From positions 3,417,501 through 3,481,500 of the forward strand of contig OY821745.1 in the NCBI GenBank assembly GCA_963682055.1: a DNA stretch of 64,000 nucleotides. The letters are read 5' to 3'. The position numbers and the translations under genes were made by a program. Below are positions 11,257 through 25,220 of this stretch, piece by piece; within the stretch, counting starts at the first letter, position 1, and every line of letters begins with the position of its first letter. The notes beneath the pieces are model-generated. The model saw only the letters and a program-made list of their open reading frames with translations, had not been told where the DNA came from and searched no databases. The stretch is from Primula veris (taxonomy: Eukaryota > Streptophyta > Magnoliopsida > Ericales > Primulaceae).

Positions 11257-14200
11257 GTATTTTTAACTAGAAACAACACATAAAAATGGTCCAACCACAA
11301 CACCTTTTAAATTCCAAACTTTCTACATCTCAGACGACTCGCAATTTAAGTTTAAAATTATCTCCTTTGTTCCATTAGAGCTGAACACACTTTCTTATAC
11401 CAACTTTTTTACAGAATAATGATATATATGTGGAAAAAGGGATTTGGTATATACAATGATCTCTCTTTTATTTTGGGTGCTCACCTGGTAAGTTTGCCTA
11501 ATTCTCTTACCAAAGTCTAGTTCGTGTTGGATTATTTTCGGTAAGAATCCCACTTGTAACTTGTATATGAGCTTCATCGGGTAAAGGTCAAAACTATAAT
11601 AATTAAAGCAATGAATTATTGTTACTATTATGATTATCATAACAGTGGAGGCTATCAACTTGCTCCTATTCCTTCTCAAGTGAGAAATTTTGTGAATATT
11701 CATCAAGTGGATTCCTCTATTTTTGGGTTTAAGGAGCAGATACTTTGGCAAACTCAAAGTCCTTGTACTTGAAACACTTAGATGGTGATAATAAGATTCT
11801 AGTTTTAGTGTTAAAATGACTGGAAAGATGGTTAAAAACCAAGGTGTGTGAGGTTGTGACCCACCATATCAAATGTCTAGTGCTTCTATATGCAAGTTGA
11901 TGACAAGAGGGATGGATGAATGTTCTTGAGATATCTTTGCTTGTTTTGCTAACAACCTAATTAAAGTCTTGCTTATTCATTAGCTAGCAAGTTTTGATTT
12001 ATACAAACAAGAATTTCTTGGAAAGAACGTGAGATTGTTGGCATCACGAGTTATCAAATGAAACAAAGAAGAAATGTGATTCTTAGAGAACTTTTTATGG
12101 GATAAGTGACAGTTAAACTTTGAAGACAGCACAGTTCTAATTCATATTTATGATAGTGATTATGTTTTTTTTTAATACTAATTGCTATCCAACTAATGAC
12201 AAGTTGGGTACACACTGGTTCAGAAATGTAGTCTTCCATATTCGATCTACAATTCGTTACAATAACTTTAATTACCTCACTTGGTTACAAGCTAATGTTA
12301 GCTAGATCGGCAGACACTAGCTCTCTACATATTGATCTCAGAAGTGATTATAACACATATAACCAAATTAACAACTACCGTGTAAAAAATGCCTAACCCT
12401 AATAACCGACTGGTCCGACTCACTTGTAATTATATATTTATAACATTAACCCAACAGGTTAATATGTGACATAAGCCATCCTTGACTATCACAAGAGTTA
12501 ACTGGATTATTGATTTGGTTTACAGTAATAGATCTACTCTCAAGTAGCCGACCCGTTTAATGAGTTCTGTATCCATCTTCATTACTTATGTGTACGTACG
12601 TATGGGAATGGTCGTAGTGTGTACTCACAAAAAAAATATTAGTGTACATCTGAATCGAAGGCTAGTGATATGATGGTGCAAATACTAAGATTGCTTGGTA
12701 TAATGCCACATCTGTTAACTACTCAAGTAGTCAAGTATAAGCAGCTGTTACCTTAATCTACAACAATGGAATCAATATCTGTTGGAATTTAAGCCTTTTA
12801 TGAATATTAAGTATCAACTGGTTATATTCGTGTAGTGTAATTCATGCGTACTTGCTAACAATGAATGTGTTCTGTTACTATCACTTTAACAGATAGACAA
12901 AATTTCTTATAGGTTTGCAGTTGAGTGGAAGATAAACTGAAGATGAAAAAAAATTCTGCGAAATGATGATATTCGGGGACAGTTCGAAATGTAAGTAGTC
13001 AATGCACTCTATTTTTGCAGCACTACTGTTCTGTACGTTAACATGCATTCCACCAAGATAGAAGTATAGAACCAAGTTTACTAGTACAAAATTCAACAAA
13101 AAAGTCAATATACTTACCAGTTATCATGCATACATAACTATTACTGTACTATACTACTTACTGTTTTGATTCATCCTATTTAATCAGATCCGAGATGCTT
13201 AATAATTGATTACACGACAATTAATATGTTTATATAAATCAGTTGCAATGCTGATAGTTGTCAAATTCTAGGTGTATGAATCGAAAAGGAAAAATAATTG
13301 TGCATAAGGATATCGCAGTTACGTTATCCAAATTCTTCTTTTTCATATAATGAGTTGCCATGCGACTATAAGAACCAGATGGACTAATTTCATTGTCAAA
13401 TGCCAGTCCAGTTACAAGAAATAAGCTTAAATTTTAAGTTACAATGCAATAGACAAGAATAAAATACATCACATGAAAGGGACCTGACAACTCGATCGTT
13501 TAGAGAATCGCGGTAAGTGATGTTTAGGAGTATCACCACTAGGTAATTTAATTTGACGTTGGGTGAGAAACCCATGCTAAATTTTAGAATCTCTTATTTT
13601 TACAATTAATTTTTCGTTTTCCTTTAATTCTTTCCTCTACTAAACCATGGTGGTTTGAGTAATTTTTCGATATCATTTGTTCTGATGTTTTCTACTTTGA
13701 GATCAACTTTCTACCACTGAAGTTTATTATTGTATTTGTCACAGCTTATTGAAATAATTCATCTCTATAATACCAACGTTCAAGACTTTAAATTGCATGA
13801 CTACCGCAGAATAAACTAGGTAGGAACAGTTAGGACTGCACCCTCCATTTTAAAAAAATTAATGAAAAAATAGATTTTTCATATTTATTTTTGATCAAAT
13901 CCTATAAATTTTAGTGTTTCAGCCCCCATTCCGTAAAATAAGTCCATAAAAGATATAACTTTTTTTAATAAAAAATCAGCTCTCGTTTTATAATTTTGGT
14001 TCAGTCACGATGACTACTGTAGTGAAATGTGCACATTTGGTATTTTGGTTGCAATATATGTCTGTTTACCCTAAAAAATTAATGGGGATTGCTTATGAGA
14101 ATTTTCAACTCATAATCGCCATGTGTTTTGTATTCGAGTAATTCGACAGGTAATCTTTTTATAAAGTGACTTATTGCGAATCAGTACCCTCGGGTCCCAA

Positions 14201-15798
14201 CTCATCAGTAAAAGATCATACATCAATATAAAAGTTGTGGCATTGTTTAAATAAATACAAAACAGTATAAAAGTTGCAAAAAGTTTAGATTTTCACACGG
14301 GTTTTAATTTTTTCTTTGATAAAACTCAAGTTGGTTTTTGCAACAATAACAACCAATGATCTTGTACATGTCCTGTCGACATTCAAATCTCACTTTTCTT
14401 TATCAAAAAAAACCAATGGCTTTTTATCACAATAAGCACCCACTTTTTTTTGTGCTTTTATGACGTCGCCAAATGGATAGCACAAAGCCCATCCTTGTAT
14501 GAGGCCAAAAACTTTCATAACATCCTTGTGCTTTAGTCTCTTTAACTTTCAGCCATGGCCCAAAAAAGTGTAATCCATGGAATATGGAGATCATTCCTCT
14601 TTATGCATGGGACGAGAAAACAATATTTCTTTTTTCTTTTTTTTTTTGGTACATGAAAGCAATAATTCTAGCTAGTATGCTTTTATTTTGTTTTACTAAT
14701 TGAAACTAAAATAAGGTTGCTTTCCGTGTGGCAGTATTATCTAATCATTTGAGATACTGAAAACAGCGTTCTCTTTTATATTAACCAGACATTCAGTTGA
14801 TGCTTTCTTAGAAATTAAGTTGACTTCTAAAGTTACTTAATTTATTGTCGTATTGTATTATGTCAAAATACTTGTGTATTATGCTTGCAGTAAAAGTTAC
14901 TGATATTCCTGGTTATAACTGACAGTTGCAACATGTTGTTATGCAGATTACTGCAGAATCTGTACTTTCTGCATTTATTTTATTGTCATAATATTTTATC
15001 AGATTATATTCTCAAATTTTTATATAGATATGATATATGTTTTGAGAATATTTAAGTATTAAGGAAATGTAATTATATTTCCAAACTATCAGAGGTTTAC
15101 TTTTAAGAAAATATTACTTTATAAAAAGATTTGTTCTATTTTTTAAATTTTGCTAAATAAAATCTTTTCTTATTCTATTGATTTGATGAGTATACATATA
15201 TCATATAAATATATTAAAAAAATTGTCACGTGTGAATCTTTTTGAATAGAGATATAATCTCCTACTTCAAAATATATACTAGCTTATACTAACAGATTTT
15301 ATTAGATAAGGAGTTTATATTCTAAAAGTAAGCCAACTAAAACTTTTTATTACAAGCAAATTCAGCTGAATTTTCTAAGAGGATTTGGAGCTAAAATAGG
15401 CATGTGTTTCTATCAAGATTAATCTCTAAAGATCTTACAAAGATGACGATCAAATTCTCATTCAATGTGCAGCGAGATTCTTAAAGATTGAAGAAAAGGA
15501 ATGCGAAGATTTGAAATAATTTTATTTTTATATATAGTCTTCTAAAAGATTGTGTGTTATAAAATTAAAAAGAACTTATTTTATAGAGAGTAGTTATTTG
15601 GTAATAGAAAAATGTGAGAGAGAGACGGAGAGTTTTTCATAAGTCTTATGTCCTATTTTATACACTTAAAATAATACTATAAACTGAGTGAGTGCTCCAG
15701 AGACGTAGCCCAAAGTTTTGGGTGAACTCAGTTTAAAAACGTGCGTGTGAATTTACTTTCAAGTACGTTTTTTATTCTGAGTTATATCTATCTTTAAA

Positions 15799-15852
15799 GT
15801 TCGGTTAGAACCGTGGTTGCAACTGCAGTTATAACCACAGTTCTAACTGAAC
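15799..15852. repeat. 54-bp near-perfect palindrome
   Basis: Left arm GTTCGGTTAGAACCGTGGTT and right arm, read as reverse complement, GTTCAGTTAGAACTGTGGTT; two mismatches in the first 20 bp, separated by a 14-bp centre containing CTGCAG. It could be a compact hairpin element or the remains of a MITE. I see no clear target duplication. Confidence 0.75.
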
Positions 15853-16102
15853 AACGTAACAGCAACCGGAACAGCAAAGTCGGAATTTGATGCTTTAACG
15901 AATTGGACTCGTAGCCGCCTCTTTTGTTAGTTGGAAAGACCATTCTCTATTATATATATTAGCCGCCTCTTTTGAGATCTGAGACTAATATAATTTAACT
16001 GTTCACAGCTACTTTGATAACCATTCAAGCTTAAACTTATTCGCTACCGATAAAAACTGAAACCAAGAAAGGAAAAAAAGTTGAGCAGTAGCTTCAGATG
16101 AT

Positions 16103-16290
16103 GTTAAGTTTTTCTATACTGAAATGATTGTATTAAGGAAACAGTAGACTATATACTACATTAGCTAGAGCACAAAATCTATCACTAGGTAAGAATGTTT
16201 TTGTTAAGTTTTTCTAGACGGACATGATTATATTATGACAAGCACTAAACTATACCATAAGCTATAGCACAAAATTTATCAGTACGTACC
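16103..16290 (+). repeat. Two-copy tandem repeat, 100-bp period
   Basis: GTTAAGTTTTTCTA recurs at 16103 and 16203. The following bases are similar throughout (GATTATATTA; CACAAAATNTATCA type blocks). Two diverged copies only. Confidence 0.65.
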
Positions 16291-16734
16291 AACTTTTATA
16301 CATCGAAACATACATTGGGGGCCGTGACATGTCATTATCTCGTGGCAATATCGTGCCTCGATTCTTTTAGCTCTTAAGTCTAAATCATCGGTACTTATCA
16401 AATGTCACAAAACCCCTCTTGTTGGAAACAAATCAAGACTTTTAGGCTAAGGAGATTGCATTATGATAGGATTGCACTTTTGTTTCAGTGGTAGGAGGCT
16501 ACCATTATTTGTTTCCTCTCCTTTTGCTTTTGTTATGTGGCGGTTCCTATTTCTAAAAAGGCGCATGTTCATATGTACCTGTGTTTTTGAATAAGAACAT
16601 CCTTGCCAAAACCATAACGATCGCCTCAAATTTTAAGAAAAAAGGAAAATGAAAATAAGATTACCGGCAAGTGAGAAATGGAAAACTTTATTTTCATTTC
16701 ATTATCACCAAAAACGTGTTTCACATTTAGTCTC

Positions 16735-16825
16735 GGTTGATTTCCTTTCCTTTAGCTACTAAGATGTTTCAGTTTGCTAAGTTTGAAAAGTCCAAAGAGC
16801 GCAGACAATCCATGGAGCCATACAT
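16735..16825 (-). pseudogene. Relic of organelle large-subunit rRNA (5' part)
   Basis: On the minus strand the motif AAACTGAAACATCTTAGTAG is followed by a purine-rich AAAGGAAAGGAAA stretch and preceded at the expected distance by TCCATGG. These match, with decay, the conserved 5' region of plant plastid and mitochondrial LSU rRNA (CTGAATCCATGG, then GAACTGAAACATCTTAGTAG, then AGAGGAAAAGAAAGC). Similarity fades on both sides. The more GC-rich stretch up to about 17010 may belong to the same organelle insertion, but I do not recognise it. Plastid or mitochondrial origin cannot be settled from so short a match. Confidence 0.45.
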
Positions 16826-17641
16826 CATATTGTAGAAATAAGGCAGACGAGAGCCCTTTATCGAAAGCGAGAACCGTAGCCCGCTTGCCTTCTCAAACTC
16901 AGTTGAGCACAACTTTTTTGCCTTTCCTAAGACTCATCCTTTTCATGATGAAATCATCAATCGTACACACAAGCATCACTGGTACCTCTATAAGTCTACT
17001 TTATCAACCAAAAATTTAGGAGTATATATACATTAGAGCTCTTACTTCCTCATTATGGGAGACAGTAAGAATACCCCTCGCTGTTAGTAAGAAACTTTCG
17101 TTTCGGAATGAGTAGCAGTACAATTCCTGAATAACAAGTTTTTTTTACGCTTGTACTTTATGTTAATGGAAAATAAACACATTCTCCAATACCATAGCAT
17201 TATAGCAACATCTTGCAACTTAAACAGTAATTTTTCAAAGATAAAACAGTATAATAAACATTTGTGAATGCGTGATTACTGCTTTATACACCTTGCTGAG
17301 CTGTTGATGGATGTGTAATGTGTTGATCCATCTCTTACCATAGCAAGTCTTAAGAACAAAACCAAGGGTTTGGGAAGATAAAAAAAAAAACAGTTTACAT
17401 CGGGTTCTCAAGCTTTAATTTCACAGTATATCCAGTAAGGGATCATTCACAAGAACAAAAAACTTCATAATTTATATAAATAACATATGTTTCCAACATT
17501 ACAGGAACGTCAAGTTACAACAGCAGTCCTGCCTTTTTTTTGCTAACATTACAGTAATTCTCAAAATTCCCCTACAAAGTGAGCAAAGAAATTCTTCTTC
17601 AGTGAATGTGATTGAAACTAAACAATTCAAGTTATAAGGAA

Positions 17642-20600
17642 CTAGTCAAGGGATGCCCAATTTGGGTATGGACATTCATAACTCCAGCCAGGTCCGGTAT
17701 ATCTATAACAATGCAGCCACAGACCCTCTTCGTACCCTTCATAACTGTAATTTGAAGCAACATATTAATAACTGTTTATCCAAGGGGAAAAAATTGTTGA
17801 ATTTGTGATCTGACACAACAGAGCATTGCTTACCCCTTAGGATGCAAATTGGGACAATTCGTACACACAGGATCAATGGTAAACTCGTCTTCCTCACAAG
17901 GATTAGATACTTGAGAGAACTTGTCTTCATATGCTAATTCAGATTCCTCACAGGGATTCGATAATCGAGAACGTGCTAACTTAGCAGCAGCTCTATCGGC
18001 ACCTAATCCTTGAGTAGAACGATCCCTAACAAATTCGTAGAGGTAGAGATTGTCGTTGGCTATTGGATGGCCCGTGTGTTGAAGATGCACGCGTATCTAC
18101 AAAAGAGAGAAAAACCAGTACGTCACAGTAAGAATCTTGTTAAGATATTAAAACCAAGTATCCAGGTAACAGGTAATTGCATGTGTGGATATAGCAATGG
18201 GTAAAAAAAGTTATGAAAGCTCATTGGCTTGGTGGGATATATTCATATTAAGGCCAATATAATTTGTATTATTGGCTTACTTGATGAGTCCTTCCAGTGA
18301 TTGGTTCACATAAAACAATGCTATGAGTGCCATTGGTACTAATCCTGGTAAATATTGTACAAGCAGCTTTTCCCTTCGAACTATCACCATTTGCAACCTA
18401 CAATAACCGTACAATGAATATGGCAGTTAAAAAAAGGTTTACTTGAATTGATAAAGAAAAGTTAAATAACTAATAATGTATAGGCATTGGTCCACTGGGT
18501 GCTAAGTTACGAACAAGTGTTTTCGTACTCGGGTAGTTGATGCATTGCTGATTAGTTGCAATCAAGTACTAATAGGTAAATATCTGCTATATATAATTAT
18601 ATATCAGTTTTTCAGAAAGAGAAGTATGGCAATAGATTCTAAGAAAGTTAACCAAAAACTTCTTTTTAAACAATTTCATGATCCACAAAAAATATCAGTA
18701 TTCCAAACTCATGGGTCATGGCTTGATAAAGGATTAGAAAACTCTACCTCCACTGTGCTCATCCCTTCTCGAGGATTGTGGATCACGTTGGCGTTCACAA
18801 CTTTCTGTGAGAAAGTTTTAAAAACATATCAGATGGCGAAGACAGACCCTTTTAACTGAGACGTGTGTACTCTATAATGCAGCAGCAGGTTAGCAACTAC
18901 AGTATAAACTATATTCTAACTTGGTTTTCCAGCTTATTCATTCTGTACCTTCTCCTCTGGGAATTCTCCAATGACCTTGGCAATATACTGTTTCTGCACT
19001 TCTCCAGCTTCAATCTGGTAAAGCCATAACATATGTCTAAGAAGCAGCAATTTTTAAAACTCAAGTATTGAAGATAATTAGCAAGACCAGCCATTATAAT
19101 TTTAAGGAGAAAGTGTTTTGGCAGATAAATCTCTATGGTTTATCCACAGAAATGGAATTTGAATTCTAGAGATAATCGGTCGATATTAATTAAGAAACCG
19201 AATGGTTCATGAGTTCAAACATATTTTCAACCTTCTATTAATTTCAAATTTCTCACTCCGTACACAGGTGATTTTACCACACCTGAATAACTGAAGACCA
19301 ATCAATACAGTACAAACCTGTTGCCGAAAAAAATCAGCCTTTGAAGCACTTCTGGCCAATATAAGTAATCCAGATACTAAGCGGTCTAATCTATGGATAG
19401 CTAGCATTTCAGTGTCAAGGAAGTTCTAAAGAGGCATAATGAACAGCATAAATACATAAGAGTTCAAATAAATTTTGAAAATAGTAGTTGGACGAAGAGT
19501 ATCAATCTACTATCTCACTGAAATCTGAAGTATATGCATATATCATGACCCCAAATAAAAGTATATGCATATATTATATAAATGAGAATGCGTCATATTT
19601 TAAACAGGATACGGAAAAGTGGTGCCAGATCATGTTCAGCCTCCAGTATGCCAACTACTGTATTTTTGCGATATTGGCCACACGGATGAACCTGCAACAT
19701 GGAAGATTTTTTAGAAAATGCAGATGCACTCTAAAAATATAAAATAAAAACATTAAGCATGACATATGTCCTCAGCAAACAAATACAAGTGGAATTAAAT
19801 AGACTACATTGACATGAAAGAACAAAGATGAAATGGCATCAGTAAAATGAATAACCAGTTCACCACTAATGAATCCTGGCTTAGACCAAACAGAACACTG
19901 TAATACTATGTGCCAAAATGCAAACAAAAGCAGTAGTAAAATAACATGAAAAAGAATTTATACTAACCGGGACTGTTGCAGGTTTACATACAGCCAAAAC
20001 ATCTGGATCTTTTTGCAGAATTGATACTCCCCATGCCATTACAGGAGGTTCATGCCTACATATAATATTTACAAAAAGAACAAAGAAAAACTCCAACTTA
20101 GAAATATAATACGTAGCTGCACGAACCCAATAGCATTGAAATGGAAAAGCCATGACCGCAAAAGAGAACCTGTGTAAAAAGTGGCTTATTCTTTGGCTCG
20201 ACTTAACTATGAAAGAAATGGAAACCCTCTGTCCATCAACTTGTATCCGTCCAGATCTGACAGCCGAAACCTATATCTCTTAAATTATGCTTTTTAACTT
20301 ACGCTTAAATTATGTAAGGTGAAAATGAACCGAAAACTCATTCTACAAAATAACCAATTCCAATTAACCACTAAGCTGTTTAATTAAACAATCACAATAG
20401 ACTCTGGGGATGCTTCAAACTCAGAAGCATGTCTTACAAAATTTACCAAGTCGGAGACAGTTTTCCAGCTTAAATAAAATTTAGTTTTCGAGGAAAACGA
20501 CACAAGTTATACATGTCCAATATTACTATGGCAATCATATAATTATCAATGTAATCGAAAGTCATTCAGCATTTAGTTCTTAAAAATCAACCAAAATACT

Positions 20601-23600
20601 GTTTTAAGTGATACCGGAATTCTGGAAAGATACAATAAGTTGGTGTTGTTAATTTTTAATAAACATTATCCTAAGAAGAACTGAAAACAGATAACAAGAG
20701 ACGGTACCAATGGAAGGAAACATACATAATAGTCATAGGGCCGACCTTTAAATTCTGCAGCAAACACGTCCACAATGGTCTTTCCTGCCCATCTATTTTT
20801 ACCCTGAACACAAAAAAGTAAAGCAACGAGATGTAATTTTACAAGACCAAATATAGTGATGATCTCATCCCAGTGATGCTATTAGGAGGGGAGTACTAAG
20901 TTATTGAAAAAATGAGGAACTGTAAGCATGTAAAGGAAAACAAGGAACTTGTATAAGAAGTGATGTTCTATCTATGTACTTAGTATACAATCATGTGATG
21001 GACCTTCTTCCTTCTCCTAAATCAAAGTGGATTAGACAGATAAGTTTTAATATGAAAGTTCTCATTTTTCACTTACATTATAATTTTAAAGAAATAAAAG
21101 GCTTTGAGTACAGAACGGTAAGTAGGATTTTTCAATTTATGGAATGATGTAGTTTCTGTAGTTACTGCCTATTTCTTGTGAACTTGAAATTAAAGCTAAA
21201 TTAAAGCAAATACATATCATTCATGGGGTTTAAAACAGTTCAGATTAGAGTCAAAACCAGGAATTGCTCGGAGAAAGGGCTGATTTCATACATGAAGTAG
21301 TAATATCCACCAGAGGCGGACTATACCTGAAGATTTTAGGCCTGAAATATAAGGTTATAACTAAAGATTTTATACTTGTGTGTCGTGACACAATATTGTC
21401 ACTACCTTGGTAATTAACTCAAGCTGAGGTTATATAAAACATTAAATCAAAACATATGCTGGGGTTTAAACATTTGATGACAGAGGAAGCTTTTCTTCTT
21501 TCAAACTTCCAAGAAAAGCCATCTCTAGTATGCATTTTTAGTCTTAAGCTAAGTGCTTTCCTTCTGCCAGCCATCCTGTTCTAGACGAAACTGTGGGGGT
21601 TACCACCACATCCCCCACTTTTCCCTAACTACGAAGCTTGAGTCCTGTCTTTGCCTGTGAACGCAAGAGGACACGGTCGGTCTTATTCATCCTTACTATG
21701 GGAAAACTTGACTAAAAGTTTCTAAATAATAAGCTCTTTGGATAAGCGAGGCTTTCCCGATAGAAATATGTCCAGGAATGTTTAGAGGATGATAAATTCA
21801 TACTATATAATAAGTAAACTTCAAATGCAAGATGATAAGTAAATTTCTGTGTTTATGGGGTTTCTCCCCTTAAGTCCCGATATACTTTCTCATCTGCTTG
21901 AGTTTAGAAAGTTCACCCAACTAAGGGCTTATTAGGTTGTAGTTTTTAAACAAATAAGATGGATTATTTACAGCAAGAAAAAAAATCAGGTACATGATTC
22001 ATCAAGCTTAAACCTTTTAACATTTTCAGACAAAAACAACCATAAAAGCTCAAATGTTTAGCTGATCAACTAAATGCAGCCTAGCTTTTGATTAAAAAAA
22101 CAAATTATTGGAACTTAAAATAGTAACCAACCAAACAAGACCAACTAGTTACAATTAGTGTTTATTAGGTAGTACAGCATTTATATAATTAACGCAATAC
22201 ACTTCACGAATGGGGTTTAAACTTTAAACAGTTTAGCTTCTAAACTAAACATTGCAATTGCAGATTTTGCATAACCAATTGAATGAAAATGAAAAAAGAC
22301 AAAACTAGCAATAACTTGTTAAAAATACCATAAATGGGGTTTGAACAGTTAGGCTTTTAAACTAAACATAATTGTTACGGATTTTATGTACAATTAAGCT
22401 AAAACAAAATATTGTAGAAAATAATAGCCTCATCTAGAAATATACATGCAAAAGAACCATAAAACCTCCGATGTTTAGCTGATCAACCAAACACATACAG
22501 CTTTTGAGTAAAATATATGAGAGCTCAGAAGTTGTTGCCAAGGCAAAGATATCATTATTAGTGTTTAAGTAATTCTTTCTTACAGATAGCTAAAATAAAA
22601 CATATTCATGAATGGGGTCAAAACAGATGAGCTTCCTCTGCTTGAGTTTATAAAATTCAAGTAACAACGAGCTCATTAGGTTGCAGCTTTTAATCAAATT
22701 AGCTGAACTTTTTACATCGAGAAAGAAAATTTAGGTCAGGATTCATACAAGCTTAAACCTTTTAGCATTTTCAGTAGTTGATCAGCCAAATGCAGCCAAC
22801 CTTTTGAATAATATCCGCTAGGGGTGGACTATAACTGAAGATTAACGCCTAAAATAAAGTTTTAACTAAGAATTCTATACTTGTGGTGTGTTGTGACACA
22901 ATACTGTCACTACCCTGGTAATTAACTCAACTGAGGTTATATTAAATATTAAACACTTGATGACAGGGGATGAACCAGGAATGTTTAGAGGATGATCAAT
23001 TCATATATTAAGTGTTACTTTGCAGATCATGCCATTATTAGAGGGGAGGGGAGGACTTCCAATGCAAGATGACAAGTGAACTTCAATGTTTATGGGGTAT
23101 TTTTCCACTTAAGTCACTACGTACTTTCTCATCGGCCTGAGAAAAGAAAGTTCACCCAACTAAGGGATTTTTAGGTCACAGTTATTAAGCAAATAAGCTG
23201 GATTGTTTACAGCAAGAAAAAAAATTGGCACATTATTCGTCAAGCTTAAACCTTTTAACATTTTCAGACAAAACAACCATAAAAGCTCATTTTTTTAGCT
23301 GATCAACCAAATGCAGCCTAGCTTTTTGAGTAAAATAAATAATTTATTAAAAGCTTAAAATACTAACCAACCAAACAAGACCAACTAGTTACAATTAGTG
23401 TTTAGGTAGTTTGGTATTTATATAATTAAGACAATACACTTCACGAATGGGGTTCCAACTGTTTAGCTTCTAAACTATACATCGCAATTACAGATTTTGC
23501 ATAACCAATTTAACGAAAATGAAAAAAGACAACTAGCAACAACTTGTTAAAAATATCATAAATGTCGTTTAAACAGTTAGGATTTTAAACTAAACCTAAC

Positions 23601-25220
23601 AAATTAACAATTAGAGATTATACGTAAGTAGTTAAACTGGGACAAAATATTATACAAAATAATAACTTCATTTAGAAATATACATACAAAACAACCAGAA
23701 AAGCTCAGATTTTTAGCTAATCAACCAAACCCAGTACAGCTTTTGAGTAAAATAAACAATACAATCAGAGCTTAAAAGCTGCTGCTGAGGACAACATATC
23801 ATAATTAGTGATTAAAAAATTCTTTTTTACAGATAACTGAAATAAATAAAATTCATGAATAGGGTAGGGTAGTGTCTAAACAATTGAGCTCCTCTGCTTA
23901 TTTTTACAAAGTTCAAGCAACAAAGAGCTTATTAGCTCGCCGTTTTTAAGAAAATAAGCTGGATTTTTTACATCAAGAAAAAAGGTTGGTTCATGAGTCA
24001 TCCAAGCTTAAACCTTTAAGCATTTTCAGACAAAAATAACCGGAAAAGCTCAGATTTTTAGCTGATCAGCCAAATGCAGCCTATCTTTTGAGTAAAATAA
24101 GCAAAAAAATGGAGCTTAAAAGCTACAATCAAACAAAGCCAACTTATCTCATTCAGCTTTAAAAAGTCCTGTTTTATATATATAATAAAAGCATAAAATT
24201 TCATGACTGGATATTTGACACTCCAGAGTTAAGCCTCTAAACTAGAATTCCAAATATAGATTTTGCGTAACCAATTGTACGAAAATGAAAAAAAATATAC
24301 TAAAAGTATTAAGTATTAATATTACATAAATAGGGTTTAAATAGCTAGTCTTTTAAACTAAACATAACCATTACAGATCTTTTACATCCAAGCTTAAACC
24401 TTTTAGCATTTTCAGACAAAAACGACCGGAAAAGCTCAGTTTTTAGCTGATCAACCAAATGCAGACTACCTTTTGAGTATAATAAGCAATAAACTGGAGC
24501 AAGCAACTATAAAACAAAGATAACTCATCTCACTCACATTTATAAAGTCTTTTTTTATATTAAAAAAAAATCAATAAAAATTCATTTTTGACACTCCAGA
24601 GTTAAGCTTCTAAAATAAAATCACAATCAAAGATTTTGCATAACCAATTGAACCAAAATGAAAATAAAATACAAACTAACAAAAAGTATTAACATAACAA
24701 ACTAAATAGCTAGTCTTCTAAACTAAATGAAAAATAATACAAACTAAATTAGCTAGTCTTCTAAACTAAATGAAAAATAATACAAACTAAATAGCTAGTC
24801 TTCTAAACTAAATGAAAAATAATACAAATTAAATAGCTAGTCTTCTAAACTAAATGAAAAATAGTACAAATTAAATAGCTAGTCTTGTAAACTAAACTAA
24901 ACTAAACATAACAATTACATATTGTTTTGCATAAGCAATTCAGATAAAACTAGAAACTAAAAACTAAAAAAAAAAACTAAAAAACAATAAAAAGATAATA
25001 TATTCATAAATCATAAATAAATATACATACATGACAGATGAACTCGAAGTAGTAAGGTCTCACATAGCGTATACCTACACAAAATTTAAAAACCATAAAT
25101 AAGCTCCAATTTAAAATTAAATAAAAAAATTAGAATTGAGTAACGGCGTAAGTTACCGTTACGGAATATATAGTCACCGCGTTGTGGCGGATTAGACGGC
25201 GTTTGCCACACAATCTCCAT
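17642..25220 (-). CDS. RNA pseudouridine synthase 7-like, RluA family, 12 exons
   Basis: Converts uridine to pseudouridine in RNA. Exons in transcript order: 25157-25220, 25031-25074, 20726-20803, 20170-20270, 19968-20055, 19613-19691, 19318-19400, 18949-19014, 18748-18804, 18281-18397, 17834-18096, 17642-17744. All junctions are GT-AG and every phase fits, giving 380 aa. It starts MEIVWQTPSNPPQ. An S4-like RNA-binding region lies at about 58-95 (VSAVRSGRIQVDGQ). The RluA catalytic motif HRLD at 154-157 supplies Asp157, followed by RLVSGLLILAR. Motif GRTHQIRVHLQHTGHPI is at 255-271. The C-terminus holds a Cys-containing CTNCPNL segment and ends ECPYPNWASLD, as in Arabidopsis RNA pseudouridine synthase 7. 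Residues around 280-330 contain a short internal duplication around SNPCEE. Intron 2 is about 4.2 kb of repeats. An in-frame upstream copy of exon 1 lies at 25473-25542. Confidence 0.94.
21305..24892 (-). repeat. Decayed nested tandem repeats in intron 2 of the pseudouridine synthase gene
   Basis: The motif AGCTTAAACCTTTTARCATT recurs near 22007, 22750, 23244, 24006 and 24390. GCTGATCAACCAAATGCAG-like motifs recur near 22061, 22479, 22780, 23300, 23717, 24060 and 24445. A larger block at about 21310-22085 (containing GTGACACAATATTGTCACTA) is repeated at about 22816-23325. The intron therefore grew by successive tandem duplications of several sizes. No coding sequence is seen inside. Confidence 0.8.
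24701..24892 (+). repeat. Minisatellite, about five 42-bp units
   Basis: The unit contains AAATAGCTAGTCTTCTAAAC followed by TAAATGAAAAATAATACAAA. About 4.5 copies with very few differences, much better preserved than the larger repeats around it, so this expansion is recent. It lies in intron 2 of the pseudouridine synthase gene, a few hundred bases from exon 2. Confidence 0.9.

Larger units (their letters stand above)
11257..16446. other. Long intergenic stretch, no gene recognised
   Basis: AT-rich. A 120-codon minus-strand frame at 11395-11757 and shorter ones near 12054-12239 and 12881-13108 have no domain I recognise and no convincing exon context. Only the palindrome at 15799-15852 and the 100-bp tandem repeat at 16103-16290 stand out. 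A non-coding transcript cannot be excluded by reading. Confidence 0.4.

Noticed and set aside
11395..11757. 120-codon minus-strand open frame
   Set aside because: Longest frame in its region but with no recognisable motif, an Ile-rich run and no supporting neighbour exons; kept as chance.
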